Assembly (NCBI GenBank): GCA_964422555.1
Contig: CAYRBR010000003.1
Coordinates: 1 to 49,601 of the forward strand
Origin: JAGLCW01 sp964422555
Lineage (GTDB): Bacteria; Caldisericota; Caldisericia; UBA6126
Length of the DNA stretch: 49,601 bases
Direction of reading: 5' to 3'
Positions 24,681 through 33,672 of this stretch are shown piece after piece (the stretch's first letter is position 1; every line of letters begins with the position of its first letter). The notes beneath the pieces were generated by a model, which made no database searches, was not told where the DNA came from, and saw only the letters and a list, made by a program, of their open reading frames with translations. Both the position numbers and the translations under genes were made by a program.

Positions 24681-25456
24681 GAGGTACCTCCAAAAATTGC
24701 ACTACCGATACGCAACAATGTAGAACCTTCTAAAATAGCATAAGGGTAGTCATTTGTCATGCCCATGGAAAGAACAGGAAATTTACTTCCAAACTTGTTT
24801 TCCATTTCGTCTCTGGTTGTTCTTAGAAGGGAAAAGCATCGGCGTATTTCTTTTTCTTCTTTTGTATTGGTTGCCATGGTCATAAAACCTTGAATTTCAA
24901 TACTAGAATAGGATAACAGCGGTTCAATGATAAAAGGAAGAATTTGAGGAAACACCCCGAATTTAGTTGGATCTTTTGCAGTTCTAACTTCAATAAGAAG
25001 AGGGTATTTCTCTTTTCTCAAATGAGAAGGCAAGGAGTTGGGTTCAGCTATATCTTTACTATTTTCAAATTTTCTAGCAATAAAAGATGCAAGACTGACT
25101 GAATCAACAGAATCTATACGTTCAAAAGACTCAATGGCTTTTCCTACCTTATTTGATTGTAAGTGTCCTATAAAACAAAACTGTATTGATTCATTCGATT
25201 GTTTTTCGGGAATATCATCTGGGTCTGAGTAATGATTGTGAACAGCATGTACTTTTGGCAACCCAGTTTGCAGATAATTCTCACCAAAAAGTTTTTCTCC
25301 AGCTTCAATGGCATACAGAACATCTTGAAATGAAGCTTTTTTTGAAGCGCACATCAACTGCACATCTTCTATTCTTCGATTTGCTTTATGTACGTATTTG
25401 GCAATATCTTGGTGGATACGGTTTAAATTTTGTTTGATTAGCTCTTTTTTACTCAT
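24677..25456 (-). CDS. YggS/YlmE-family PLP-binding protein
   Basis: 259 residues of the PLP homeostasis protein family, a fold-type III alanine-racemase-like barrel. The PLP lysine is in VQLMCASKKAS (~residue 39). Other landmarks are LFGENYLQ, FIGHLQSNKV, GFMTMATN, and LSMGMTNDYPYAILEGSTLLRIGSAIFG. Relatives keep intracellular pyridoxal phosphate balanced. It overlaps the HlyD-like gene by 8 nt and sepF by 4 nt, showing a single division-cluster operon. Confidence 0.92.
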   Translation of the reverse strand: MSKKELIKQNLNRIHQDIAKYVHKANRRIEDVQLMCASKKASFQDVLYAIEAGEKLFGENYLQTGLPKVHAVHNHYSDPDDIPEKQSNESIQFCFIGHLQSNKVGKAIESFERIDSVDSVSLASFIARKFENSKDIAEPNSLPSHLRKEKYPLLIEVRTAKDPTKFGVFPQILPFIIEPLLSYSSIEIQGFMTMATNTKEEKEIRRCFSLLRTTRDEMENKFGSKFPVLSMGMTNDYPYAILEGSTLLRIGSAIFGGTS

Positions 25457-26426
25457 TAGATTTAAGATCTTTCTCTACTTGTTTCCAGTTTGAAAAAACT
25501 TCATAGCCCCGTAAATTTTCAATTGGTTTTGTTTCGTCCTTACTTCCAAATGAGCTAACGATATAGTATTCAGTACCGGGTTGGTAGCCAGCAATTTGAA
25601 TCGGAGTATAAACAGGTTTACCGGTGGAAGAGGAGAGATAATATATTGCATATTCTCCTGGACTAAACTCTTTTACGGTGGATGGTTTCAAAATTGCAGC
25701 ATTTTGATATCCAAATGTAAAGTATCCTTCAATTTTCCGAGTGTTTAGAAGAACATCAACATAGAATTCAGTGGTGAAAACAACCAATACTTGTTTTTCG
25801 TTCAGTGGTTCCAAGTGAGTAATTTGACCGGTTACGGATAAATTTGAAGGGTAGGTTAGTGTGAAAGTGGCACTATCTCCGACTTGAAACTTCGAGAAGT
25901 ACTTCTGATTCATAAGTAAAACATATGAAATTTCTTCATTGTCGACTACTTTACAAATAAACTCTCCCTCTTTAACCTTTTTCCCATCTTCAACACGTTC
26001 AAATTCAGTGGGAGGATCAGTTATTTCCTGAGGAGTTAACGAACCATTCAGAGCATTATCGACAGTATAGGTACCTTCTAGGGTGTCCCGTATATAACTA
26101 AGGATACCGTTGGATTCAGATTGAATCTCTGTTGAACCTTGACCTGTTTTGATTGATAGAACGGGAGAGCCAACTCGAACCACAGCTCCTGCGATTTTCT
26201 CTCGCTCGATTGTACCGTCAATGGGACTGAAGTATACTTTTTCATTTTTTGAATTAAAACCATTTGCGGGGATCATAATTTCCAGACGAAGAACTTCGAG
26301 TAATTCTGTATCATTTGAGCCAGTAAATGTAATGCTGCGAAATACTTGTACAAGAATAATTGCAGCAACCACAAAACACAAAACTATTACTAAGTATGAT
26401 ACAGCATCGGTTTTGTTTCTATTCAT
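25449..26426 (-). CDS. HlyD-like (biotinyl/lipoyl-domain) single-pass membrane protein of the division cluster
   Basis: 325 residues. One N-terminal membrane helix (about residues 11-30, YLVIVLCFVVAAIILVQVF) is followed by an extracytoplasmic region with hammerhead/barrel-sandwich features (YFSPIDGTIEREKIAGAVVRVGSPVLSI, later KVKEGEFICKVVDN). Proteins of this type are annotated as HlyD-family adaptors and sit just before yggS-sepF in many clostridia; no transporter partner is nearby. GGAGTACAAGA precedes ATG 26426. A cell-envelope role coupled to division is inferred from context. Confidence 0.7.
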   Translation of the reverse strand: MNRNKTDAVSYLVIVLCFVVAAIILVQVFRSITFTGSNDTELLEVLRLEIMIPANGFNSKNEKVYFSPIDGTIEREKIAGAVVRVGSPVLSIKTGQGSTEIQSESNGILSYIRDTLEGTYTVDNALNGSLTPQEITDPPTEFERVEDGKKVKEGEFICKVVDNEEISYVLLMNQKYFSKFQVGDSATFTLTYPSNLSVTGQITHLEPLNEKQVLVVFTTEFYVDVLLNTRKIEGYFTFGYQNAAILKPSTVKEFSPGEYAIYYLSSSTGKPVYTPIQIAGYQPGTEYYIVSSFGSKDETKPIENLRGYEVFSNWKQVEKDLKSNE

Positions 26427-26459
26427 TCTTGTACTCCGTTACTGAAAAAAACATGATGG

Positions 26460-27569
26460 CTATCCCATTTGAGACTTAAGAAAATCAGGTATATCTAAAC
26501 CTTCTTCGTCATCATCGTATGTATCTCTTGAAACCGTTACAGTTTCCTTTTTTGACATAGTTTGAGAGGAGGATGTAGATTCATTCCCTTTCTTTTGTTC
26601 AGGAATTCCAGTGGCTATTACCGTAATATAAACTTCATCGTCTTTAATATAGCGGAAATTCCCTCCACCCCAAATAACTTCTGGTTCAATTCCATTATTT
26701 TTTGCTAAAGCTGTTATTTCATTCACACTTTTCATTGCTTCTTCCATAGAAAACTTCATTGAACCTCTAATGTTGATCAAAACAGATTTAGCAGATTCGA
26801 TTACACTTCTGTCAATCATTCGACTGTTTACTGCGTTTTGGGCAGCTTCAATAGCTCTATTATCACCTTTTGCATGACCAATACCAAAGTAGGCTCTACC
26901 GGAATCTTTTAGTACTTTTTGTAAGTCTTTAAAATCAACATTTATAAAGCCAGCTTCGTGGACTAATTCTGAAATGCCTTGTACGCATTGCCTGAGTACA
27001 TCATCAACCAGCGCAAATGACTCTTGCATTGGGGCTGAACGACGTTCCAACGCGAGAAGATTCTCGTTTTCAATGGTTACAATGGAATCTACATGTTCTT
27101 TGAGTTTGCTAATTCCTTCTGCTGCATATTCCATACGACGTTTTCCTTCAAATGTGAAAGGCTTGGTAACAATACCAACGGTTAAAACACCCATATCCTG
27201 GGCAATGCGAGCAAATACTGGAGTAGCTCCGGTTCCTGTTCCACCACCCATACCTGCAGTTAGGATGACCATATCAGCTCCTTCAAATAGCTGACGTATT
27301 TCATCTTCGTTTTCTTGTGCTGATTTTTCACCTAACTCGGGATTGGCTCCAGCTCCTAAGCCATCCGTAATACGAGCTCCTATTTGGAGTTTAATGGGGG
27401 CTTCTGATAAGTCTAATGCTTGTACATCTGTATTTACAGCTACAAATTGAATTTTGTCCAATCCATAATTGACCATACGATTCACAGCATTGGTCCCGCC
27501 ACCACCAATACCTATCACCACAATCGTAGGATATCTTTTCCACGTGTTAACACCAGAATGCTCTGACAT
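26460..27569 (-). CDS. ftsZ: Cell division GTPase FtsZ
   Basis: 369 residues. The tubulin-like GTPase has VVIGIGGGGTNAVNRM near residue 18, the tubulin signature GMGGGTGTGATPVFA at ~106-120, and the T7 region. A flexible serine-rich linker leads to the conserved C-terminal peptide GLDIPDFLKSQ, the binding site for SepF/FtsA. GGGAGG lies 7 nt before ATG 27569. Downstream come the HlyD-like, yggS and sepF genes. Confidence 0.98.
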   Translation of the reverse strand: MSEHSGVNTWKRYPTIVVIGIGGGGTNAVNRMVNYGLDKIQFVAVNTDVQALDLSEAPIKLQIGARITDGLGAGANPELGEKSAQENEDEIRQLFEGADMVILTAGMGGGTGTGATPVFARIAQDMGVLTVGIVTKPFTFEGKRRMEYAAEGISKLKEHVDSIVTIENENLLALERRSAPMQESFALVDDVLRQCVQGISELVHEAGFINVDFKDLQKVLKDSGRAYFGIGHAKGDNRAIEAAQNAVNSRMIDRSVIESAKSVLINIRGSMKFSMEEAMKSVNEITALAKNNGIEPEVIWGGGNFRYIKDDEVYITVIATGIPEQKKGNESTSSSQTMSKKETVTVSRDTYDDDEEGLDIPDFLKSQMG

Positions 27570-27612
27570 CTACAGCCTCCCTTCAAAAAGGAATATCGTT
27601 AATATGAAAACC

Positions 27613-27639
27613 ATTTTAGTTTACCTTATTGAATGTCAA
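27613..27639 (-). promoter_or_regulatory. Putative ftsZ promoter
   Basis: On the minus strand a perfect TTGACA (27634-27639), 15-nt spacer, and TAAAAT (27613-27618). The spacer is shorter than ideal. It lies 44 nt upstream of ATG 27569. Confidence 0.5.
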
Positions 27640-27698
27640 TAGATGTTTTAATAATAAAGAAGGGATTGAAAAAATCAAGTTTTTGTATATTTAAATCG

Positions 27699-27773
27699 AC
27701 ATAAAGTTGCACTTTTGTTTAAAAATGTGTTACAAAAAGTACTAAATTTACATAAAGTAGCAAAAATGTAACA
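27699..27773. promoter_or_regulatory. Cluster of repeated ACTTTATGT/TGTAACA-type motifs upstream of ftsZ
   Basis: The plus-strand motif ACATAAAGTNGC occurs at 27699-27710 and 27750-27761, and a variant TTACAAAAAGTAC at 27730-27742. TGTTACA (27728-27734) and TGTAACA (27767-27773) flank the second and third copies as an inverted pair. A further GTAACTTTATGT is at 33757-33768, beside the htrA/Fe-S protein divergent promoter. This could be a transcription-factor site; the protein is unknown. Confidence 0.4.
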
Positions 27774-27783
27774 AGAATAATAT

Positions 27784-27812
27784 AAAAAGAGTTGAAAAAG
27801 AAATACAACTCT
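27784..27812 (-). terminator. Weak intrinsic terminator after FtsQ-like gene
   Basis: On the minus strand AGAGTTG and CAACTCT pair across an 11-nt loop and are followed by TTTTATATT. It begins 18 nt after the FtsQ-like stop codon. The 7-bp stem is modest. Confidence 0.5.
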
Positions 27813-27830
27813 GGTATAAGCTCTTCTTCC

Positions 27831-28721
27831 CTATGGATTCTCTTCTTCTGCAGAACGATCAATTTGATCCGAACTGAGTGTTTCGACATCTGCTTCTGTA
27901 TCCTTATCTGTTTCAGAGTTAGTGCTGTTTACCTTTGAACAAACAGCTTGCTCAAAGAATCGTAAATCAACAGTATTGTACTCATAAAGATGATCTGATT
28001 CGCAAAGATATTGTTCGATTCTATTGATTTTATTCTCTACCTCATCATAATCCGAGTTGAATCCAATTATATACCGAATAGGATGGTCGAATTTCGTTTC
28101 TTTTTCAAACGATAAACCTTCTTCGCTGGAATAGCTTATAGAACCTACCAATGGCCCTAAATGACTAGGAGAATGTATTAGGTAATAGACAAATGGTCTT
28201 ACTTTATGTTCATAAAGAGTAAGAAAACTGTCTTGTTGTTTCGAGTCTGTCATACTTGCTTTATTTTCATTTGTATTCGATTGAACTGTTATATAGAAAA
28301 GAGGGGAACTTTCTTCTGTAGGGATAGAACCACTTATAGTTGGAATTGATAAGATGGAACAATTTTTGCTACAGGGATAGATATAGTCATTTAGTTGTAT
28401 GTAGAAAAAAGAAGATGGTTCATAAAATTCGAGAGTCCAACTTAAAAAAGAATCTTTCTGTAATGAGCCATGGATATCTTTCTCTTGGAACACTTTGTTT
28501 TGAGGAATATTTTGCACAGTATTTTTTAAAAGGAATCCGATGAAACTATTTTCTTTACATATTGATTGAGCAATTCTTTTTGTTTCTGGAGAAGCCTTTA
28601 TTGTTAGAAAAGGAGAAAAGATAACAAAAAAATTGTACAAGAGCAACGATACAGCAAGCACAAAGAGTAAAACCAAGGGACCTTTTCGTAAACGACGGTT
28701 TTGATTTGTTTTTTTCGTCAT
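27831..28721 (-). CDS. Bitopic membrane protein, possible divergent FtsQ/DivIB
   Basis: 296 residues: a basic cytoplasmic N-terminus (TKKTNQNRRLRKGP), one membrane helix (about residues 14-36), then a ~250-residue external part and an acidic C-terminal tail. The end of the external domain contains YEYNTVDLRFFEQAVCSK, which resembles the VDLRF strand closing the FtsQ beta domain, and FtsQ is usual just before ftsZ. No clear POTRA motif can be asserted. Four cysteines (in SICKENS, PCSKNC and others) are unusual outside the cell. GGAG precedes ATG 28721, 23 nt after tRNA-Arg(CCG). Treat the FtsQ assignment as a hypothesis. Confidence 0.4.
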   Translation of the reverse strand: MTKKTNQNRRLRKGPLVLLFVLAVSLLLYNFFVIFSPFLTIKASPETKRIAQSICKENSFIGFLLKNTVQNIPQNKVFQEKDIHGSLQKDSFLSWTLEFYEPSSFFYIQLNDYIYPCSKNCSILSIPTISGSIPTEESSPLFYITVQSNTNENKASMTDSKQQDSFLTLYEHKVRPFVYYLIHSPSHLGPLVGSISYSSEEGLSFEKETKFDHPIRYIIGFNSDYDEVENKINRIEQYLCESDHLYEYNTVDLRFFEQAVCSKVNSTNSETDKDTEADVETLSSDQIDRSAEEENP

Positions 28722-28744
28722 AGTACTCCAACATGTAAGTAAAA

Positions 28745-28817
28745 CGTGCCCGAGAGGATTCGAACCTCCAATCTTCGGCTCCGGAGGCCGACGCTTTATC
28801 CGTTAAGCCACGGGCAC
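28745..28817 (-). tRNA. tRNA-Arg (anticodon CCG)
   Basis: 73 nt cloverleaf: acceptor GTGCCCG/CGGGCAC, D-arm GCTT-AACGGATA-AAGC, anticodon stem TCGGC/GCCGA with loop CTCCGGA (anticodon CCG), T-arm GGAGG-TTCGAAT-CCTCT, discriminator G. CCA is not encoded. It lies 5 nt after the stop of the P-loop ATPase gene and 23 nt before the FtsQ-like gene on the same strand, so it may be cut from an operon transcript. Confidence 0.95.
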
Positions 28818-28822
28818 ATTGT

Positions 28823-29536
28823 CTATAATCCTTTTACTGAACCTTTTTCCCAGGGGAATGTTAAGAAAAGACGAATTGGAAGAATTGGGTAGGCTATCTC
28901 ATTCTGAAGTTCAGGAGTAAGGATTTTATGCCAAACAGCCACCATAGATATTGGAATGGAGGTTTCTTCTGAAACACTTTCCAGAAGTTTTAATCCAGAA
29001 AGAACTGCATCCTGGCTTGAATCGAATCGAAGGTGAGTGTTGCTGATAAATCCAGAAACAAGTAAGTGGGAATGTTTTTCGAGAGAATGTAGTGTTCTCA
29101 GAATCCGTTCTTTTGTGTTTGAGAAAGGTCTCATTGTATTGACAACAAGGAAAACTTCCAGATCCGTTTCTTTCATGATGTCATTAAATTGTGCAATTGT
29201 GGTACAACCGTTCTCCTCTCCTCCTACGTCAATTACTAAGTCGAAATCATCGCTTCGAATGTGATCATAGATGTGAGAGGGCACAATGGGCATATCCATG
29301 TGACGTACTTCTTTGTCTGGAAGAATTAAATTAATTCCTAGATCTGTTATTTCTTTTTCTCGATCCCGAAGACGAATATACGGTTTGATGATATCCATGT
29401 CAATCAAACGTATCGGTCGTTCAGGTGCTTCTTTCATTTTCTGGGCTGTGAAATTAATTGCAATTTCACTTTTTCCTGAACCCATATTCCCGATAAAAAT
29501 CCATATTTTTTTCTTGGAAGTGTTTTCTTTACTCAT
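28823..29536 (-). CDS. P-loop ATPase of the MinD/CobQ-like class linked to butyrate kinase
   Basis: 237 residues, cytoplasmic. The Walker A motif is IWIFIGNMGSGKSEIAINF (~residue 12), and later strands DLVIDVGGEENG and VFLVVNTMRPFSNT are typical of SIMIBI-class NTPases (MinD/CobQ/dethiobiotin-like). No DNA-binding region is seen. It overlaps the butyrate kinase stop by 8 nt, so it is translated with buk. Such ATPases recur next to ptb/buk genes in fermenting or syntrophic anaerobes, but their activity is unknown. ATG 29536 is chosen by overlap context; the longer frame upstream lies inside buk. Confidence 0.7.
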   Translation of the reverse strand: MSKENTSKKKIWIFIGNMGSGKSEIAINFTAQKMKEAPERPIRLIDMDIIKPYIRLRDREKEITDLGINLILPDKEVRHMDMPIVPSHIYDHIRSDDFDLVIDVGGEENGCTTIAQFNDIMKETDLEVFLVVNTMRPFSNTKERILRTLHSLEKHSHLLVSGFISNTHLRFDSSQDAVLSGLKLLESVSEETSIPISMVAVWHKILTPELQNEIAYPILPIRLFLTFPWEKGSVKGL

Positions 29537-30605
29537 ATACTTTTGCTTCCGTTTCTCCTTGAAGAACTTTATAAATATTATAAGCCAGTGCTTCCATTTC
29601 CTTTTCACCTGGATAGACAATAAAGGGTGCATGGATAAAGTCAAGATATTCTTCAAGTTCTTTCACAATTACAGGGGAGTATGCCATACCACCGGTGAAT
29701 ACAATTGCATCTACTTTGCCTTTTAATACAGCACTACATCTGCCAATTTCCTTAGCCAGATTGTAAATAAGTGCATTCATTATTCGGGTTGGTTCTTCTT
29801 CGCCTGCTTCGGCTCGGTCTTCTACATCTTTTGCATTGTTAGTCCCAAGAAGAGATACCATCCCCCCTCTGCCAGCCAACAATTTTTTTGCTTCAGCATA
29901 CGTGTATTGACCAGAGAAACACAAGTCAACCAAAGGTAGACTAGGTAGAGTACCGGCTCTTTCAGAACTGAATGGACCATCTCCATTCAAAGCATTGTTA
30001 ACATCGATACATCTTCCTTTTTTATGGACTCCGATCGAAATACCGCCCCCCATATGAGCAACGATCAAATTACTATCCTCATACTCTTTGTGAAGTTCTT
30101 TGGCAGCTTTTCTTGCACAATATTTTTGATTTAAAGCATGCCAGATAGATTTTCTTTCAACGCCTTTTAAACCGGATACTCTTGCAACATCTTGCATTTC
30201 ATCAACCGTAACAGGATCAGATATGAATCCAGGAATGTTGTATGCTTTACATATTTCAGTTCCGATAACTGCTCCAAGATTCGATGCGTGAAGCATATAT
30301 TTTCCTTCACGCAAATCATTCACCATTTGATCGTTAAAAGGATAAACGCCCGATGTGAGAGGTTTTAATACTCCACCTCTTGATGCGATCGCTGTAACAT
30401 CATGTAAAGAAAAACCATGTTTCTCAATAGTGTCAGTAATTTTCTGTTTGCGAAAAGAAAGCTGATCGAAAAGTGTTGGAAATTGTTTCAATTCTTCAGC
30501 AGAATGAACAATATTCTCTTGCATCATTTTTTCAGTATTCTTGAAAATTGCTATTTTTGTTGATGTTGAACCCGGGTTGATTACAAGTATGATTGCGTCT
30601 TCCAT
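29529..30605 (-). CDS. buk: Butyrate kinase (copy 1)
   Basis: 358 residues of the ASKHA acetate/butyrate kinase family: VINPGSTSTKIAIF at the N-terminus, ASRGGVLKPLTSGVY, VAHMGGGISIGVHKKGRCIDVNNAL, GPFSSERAGTLPSL, and VFTGGMAYSP near the end. It makes ATP from butyryl-phosphate or a branched-chain acyl-phosphate. GAAGG precedes ATG 30605. It follows ptb, and a second copy precedes ptb, so buk-ptb-buk form one operon. Confidence 0.93.
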   Translation of the reverse strand: MEDAIILVINPGSTSTKIAIFKNTEKMMQENIVHSAEELKQFPTLFDQLSFRKQKITDTIEKHGFSLHDVTAIASRGGVLKPLTSGVYPFNDQMVNDLREGKYMLHASNLGAVIGTEICKAYNIPGFISDPVTVDEMQDVARVSGLKGVERKSIWHALNQKYCARKAAKELHKEYEDSNLIVAHMGGGISIGVHKKGRCIDVNNALNGDGPFSSERAGTLPSLPLVDLCFSGQYTYAEAKKLLAGRGGMVSLLGTNNAKDVEDRAEAGEEEPTRIMNALIYNLAKEIGRCSAVLKGKVDAIVFTGGMAYSPVIVKELEEYLDFIHAPFIVYPGEKEMEALAYNIYKVLQGETEAKVYE

Positions 30606-30635
30606 AATAACCTTCTTTCAGTATAAAAACTACGT

Positions 30636-31547
30636 CTATTTGTTGGCAGCACTCATTAAGGTAGCAATTAAAATGGCATTGTACTTATTCTCGGGTGTGT
30701 CAGCACGAGAAGGAACGACAATAGGTACTTTTGCTCCAACTGTGATCCCGGCAGATTCTGTTTTACCTCCACCCAAATAGACTAAAACTTTGTAAAAAAC
30801 GTTGCCAGATTCAATGTTGGGCATTAACGTAATATCAACATCTCCACAAATTTCTGAAGTAATACCTTTATGTTTTGCAGCTTCAGCCGAAACTGCATTG
30901 TCGATTGCCAGAGGTCCTTCAATGACACATCCCGGTATTTGTTTTCTCCTGCTCATTACAGCAAGAATGGAAGCATCTAATGTGGATTGCATTTTTGGAG
31001 ATACTGTTTCAACAGCAGAAATAGCAGCTACTTTTGGAAGATTAATATCAAGTCCTTTGGCTACTTCGATTGCATTTTTAATGATCTCAATTTTTTCTTC
31101 AAGACCTGGTGCAATGCAAATACCTCCATCTGTCATCAGGATCATTTTGTGATAAACTGGACTTTTAATTACTCCTACATGGGAAAGAAGTTTCCCTTTT
31201 CGAATTCCATATTCTTTGTTTAATACTTGTTTGAAGAGGATTGGAGTTGGAATGAGTCCTTTCATTAAAATTGTTGCCTTTTTTGCATTAATTAGCTCGA
31301 GACCTTTTTTACATTGATCAATTTTTGAATCTACCGGGATTGTTTCTACATCCGCTATAGGGTAGTCACCTCTAGAGGCTTCTTTGAGAGCTTCCGGTGT
31401 ATCGATAAGGATCGGATCGATGAAGCCATCCTTACGAGCTGTAAAAACAGCATCTAGAACTGCATGGTCAGCTGCAGCAACAACGGCTACTTTCTCGGGT
31501 TGTAATTGTTTTGCCTTTTCTTGTGCTTCTTTAAAATTATGTATCAT
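30636..31547 (-). CDS. ptb: Phosphate butyryltransferase
   Basis: 303 residues of the phosphate acetyl/butyryltransferase family. Landmarks are VAVVAAADHAVLDAVFTA, ILMKGLIPTPILFKQVLN, TDGGICIAPGLEEK, and the C-terminal SGNVFYKVLVYLGGGKTESAGITVGAKVPIVVPSRAD. It converts acyl-CoA (butyryl- or branched-chain) and phosphate to acyl-phosphate for the flanking kinases. A strong AGGAGG precedes ATG 31547. It lies between the two butyrate kinase genes with short gaps (30-36 nt). Confidence 0.92.
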   Translation of the reverse strand: MIHNFKEAQEKAKQLQPEKVAVVAAADHAVLDAVFTARKDGFIDPILIDTPEALKEASRGDYPIADVETIPVDSKIDQCKKGLELINAKKATILMKGLIPTPILFKQVLNKEYGIRKGKLLSHVGVIKSPVYHKMILMTDGGICIAPGLEEKIEIIKNAIEVAKGLDINLPKVAAISAVETVSPKMQSTLDASILAVMSRRKQIPGCVIEGPLAIDNAVSAEAAKHKGITSEICGDVDITLMPNIESGNVFYKVLVYLGGGKTESAGITVGAKVPIVVPSRADTPENKYNAILIATLMSAANK

Positions 31548-31583
31548 TTAATCCTCCTGAAAAATACACTATCAGATGTAAGT

Positions 31584-32651
31584 TTAATTGCTTTGATATA
31601 TTTTTTCTGATTCTTCTTCATTCAGTACTCGCAAGGTACCTTCTGCTAATGATTTCATTTCATCACTCCCAGGATACACATAAACGGGGGCAATAAAGGA
31701 AACATATTGTTTGATGTTCTCGACCATTATTTGACTTTGAGCCATTCCTCCAGTTAATAAAATTGCATCTGGAGATTGTTTCATGGCAGCAGTCATGGCT
31801 CCAATTTCTTTGGAAATCTGATAAACTAAAGCATTGAATATTAACCGTGCGTATGCATCGTTTTCTTCTAGTTTTTTTAATACATCTCGTAAATCATTTG
31901 TTCCCATATACGAAATCAGACCTGCTTCTTTTACCAGTTTTTTGTACATGGTTTTTTTGTCATACTCTCCACTGTAGCACATATTTACTATATCGATTGC
32001 CGGAAGAGTCCCGGCACGATTGGCTGAAAAGGGACCCGATTCCATGGCATTATTAACATCAATAATTCGACCTTTTTTGATGCAGGATATCGAAATACCT
32101 CCACCCAAGTGAACCACTATACATGAAGTTTGTGAAAATTCTTTATCGAATTCTTCACAATAATGTCTCATAGTAGCTCTACAATTTAAGGGATGATCTA
32201 GAGACTTGTGCTTGACATTCTTGAGTCCAGTGAAATACGATTCATCCTGGAATTCATCTACCGAAACCGGATCAACAACATAGGCAGGAATGGAAAGGTC
32301 TTGAGCTAGTTCATATGCTAGAACACAGCCTAGATTGGAAGCATGCTGCCCAAATTGAACTGCTTTGACGGTAGAAAGCATTGCTTCATTCACTCTATAG
32401 GTGCCTGCTTTCATGGGTCCTAACATGCCACCTCTTCCAACAATGGCAGATAAGTCTTCCAGTTTAATTTCATGGTCTTGTACGGTTCGAATGATTTCAG
32501 AAAGACGAAATTCTCTTTGATCAAACACAGTTGGGAATGTATTTAATTTTTCTTTAGAATGAGAAATTTCTTCGAAGAATATTTCTTTTGTACCATCAAA
32601 AATTGAAACCTTCGTGGATGTAGAACCAGGATTAATTGCTAATACTTTCAT
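31584..32651 (-). CDS. buk: Butyrate kinase (copy 2)
   Basis: 355 residues, clearly homologous to the copy at 29529-30605: MKVLAINPGSTSTKVSIFDG, VGRGGMLGPMKAGTYRVN, VVHLGGGISISCIKKGRIIDVNNAM, GPFSANRAGTLPA, LLTGGMAQSQ. ATG 32651 has AAGGAGAAAA upstream and matches the family N-terminus. Two kinases around one transferase suggest different chain preference (for example butyrate versus isobutyrate/isovalerate), which sequence cannot decide. It starts 4 nt after the Fe-S protein stop. Confidence 0.92.
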   Translation of the reverse strand: MKVLAINPGSTSTKVSIFDGTKEIFFEEISHSKEKLNTFPTVFDQREFRLSEIIRTVQDHEIKLEDLSAIVGRGGMLGPMKAGTYRVNEAMLSTVKAVQFGQHASNLGCVLAYELAQDLSIPAYVVDPVSVDEFQDESYFTGLKNVKHKSLDHPLNCRATMRHYCEEFDKEFSQTSCIVVHLGGGISISCIKKGRIIDVNNAMESGPFSANRAGTLPAIDIVNMCYSGEYDKKTMYKKLVKEAGLISYMGTNDLRDVLKKLEENDAYARLIFNALVYQISKEIGAMTAAMKQSPDAILLTGGMAQSQIMVENIKQYVSFIAPVYVYPGSDEMKSLAEGTLRVLNEEESEKIYQSN

Positions 32652-32655
32652 AGTG

Positions 32656-33666
32656 TTATTTTCTCCTTTTGATAAGTGCTTCTTCAGGACATATCGATAT
32701 ACAATACCCACAGTGTGTACAGTCTGCGGGGTTCCAAAACAAATGATCCTCTTTTATGTACATTGCGTGTAATGGACAAAACGTTTCACAATCACCACAA
32801 AGAGTACAGATATCTTTTTGAATTCCGATGCTGTAATTTTCACCATACGTTTCAATAGGATTAGTTGGTTTTTCTAATTTATCACCATATATCATCAGGC
32901 GAGAAACAATAGAATTGCCAAATCCTTTTTTATCTGCGTAAACAAGAAGCTTGTTCTTTGATACTGGGGTACCAAACAAGTAGCTTGCAACCGCATCAGC
33001 TGATATGACATTTTGACTAGTTACCAAAAAATGCTTCTCAAAGGAAGTATTAAGGTTGATCGCACAGTGTACTTTACTAGTAATCTGTGAGGCTATTTCA
33101 AGGAAGCTAAGGCAACGAAGTTGGTAATTTTCTTGTATCAAAATTTCATTTCGAGTGTAAGATGGAAGAACCCAAAACAGGGATGCCAGTGTACCGTGAA
33201 AATCAAATATAGCATCCGAGCCAAGGATCGTGATAGGAATTATGTAATCAGATTCCATAAGGCTTTTAGGAAGATACCGTTGGCTTAGAAATTTCCCCTT
33301 TTTTGGAGTTCCAAAAAAAGAAAATTGCAAGGGAGGAAGTTTCTTTGGTAATTTAAGAAAATGTTCAAGCTGCATATACTTCACTGTTGGTGAAATACTC
33401 GATAGAATTGGGTCAACGGTGGGGTAATAAAGGTCACACAAAACAAAGCAGTCAGAAGCCCTTAACTCGTCAAGTACTGTTTTAAGTACGGTCGCTAGAT
33501 AGTCAAGTTCTTCAGATGCAGGTTCTTTGTTCATGTTTAGTAGAAGGCATACCTTTTTCCCTTCTAGCTGCTTGGTTTGACGATCTTCTGCCAGTTGTTT
33601 GTGTAGAAGAAAAGGTATATCTTTTACTTGCGTTTGTTTCGTAATATTTTTCCAGATAACATTCAT
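32656..33666 (-). CDS. DUF362-like protein with C-terminal 2x[4Fe-4S] ferredoxin domain
   Basis: 336 residues. The first ~270 residues resemble DUF362-type proteins (CLLLNMNKEPASEELDYLAT, ISPTVKYMQLEHFLK, ISADAVASYLFGTPVSK) with no known activity. The end has two ferredoxin motifs, CTLCGDCETFCP and CTHCGYCISICP, for two [4Fe-4S] clusters. ATG 33666 (MNVIWKN) has no ribosome-binding site but TATAAT exactly 6 nt upstream. It heads the ptb/buk operon, so it may hand electrons to or from an acyl-CoA-forming oxidoreductase; this is inference. Confidence 0.7.
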   Translation of the reverse strand: MNVIWKNITKQTQVKDIPFLLHKQLAEDRQTKQLEGKKVCLLLNMNKEPASEELDYLATVLKTVLDELRASDCFVLCDLYYPTVDPILSSISPTVKYMQLEHFLKLPKKLPPLQFSFFGTPKKGKFLSQRYLPKSLMESDYIIPITILGSDAIFDFHGTLASLFWVLPSYTRNEILIQENYQLRCLSFLEIASQITSKVHCAINLNTSFEKHFLVTSQNVISADAVASYLFGTPVSKNKLLVYADKKGFGNSIVSRLMIYGDKLEKPTNPIETYGENYSIGIQKDICTLCGDCETFCPLHAMYIKEDHLFWNPADCTHCGYCISICPEEALIKRRK

Positions 33667-33672
33667 ATTTTT

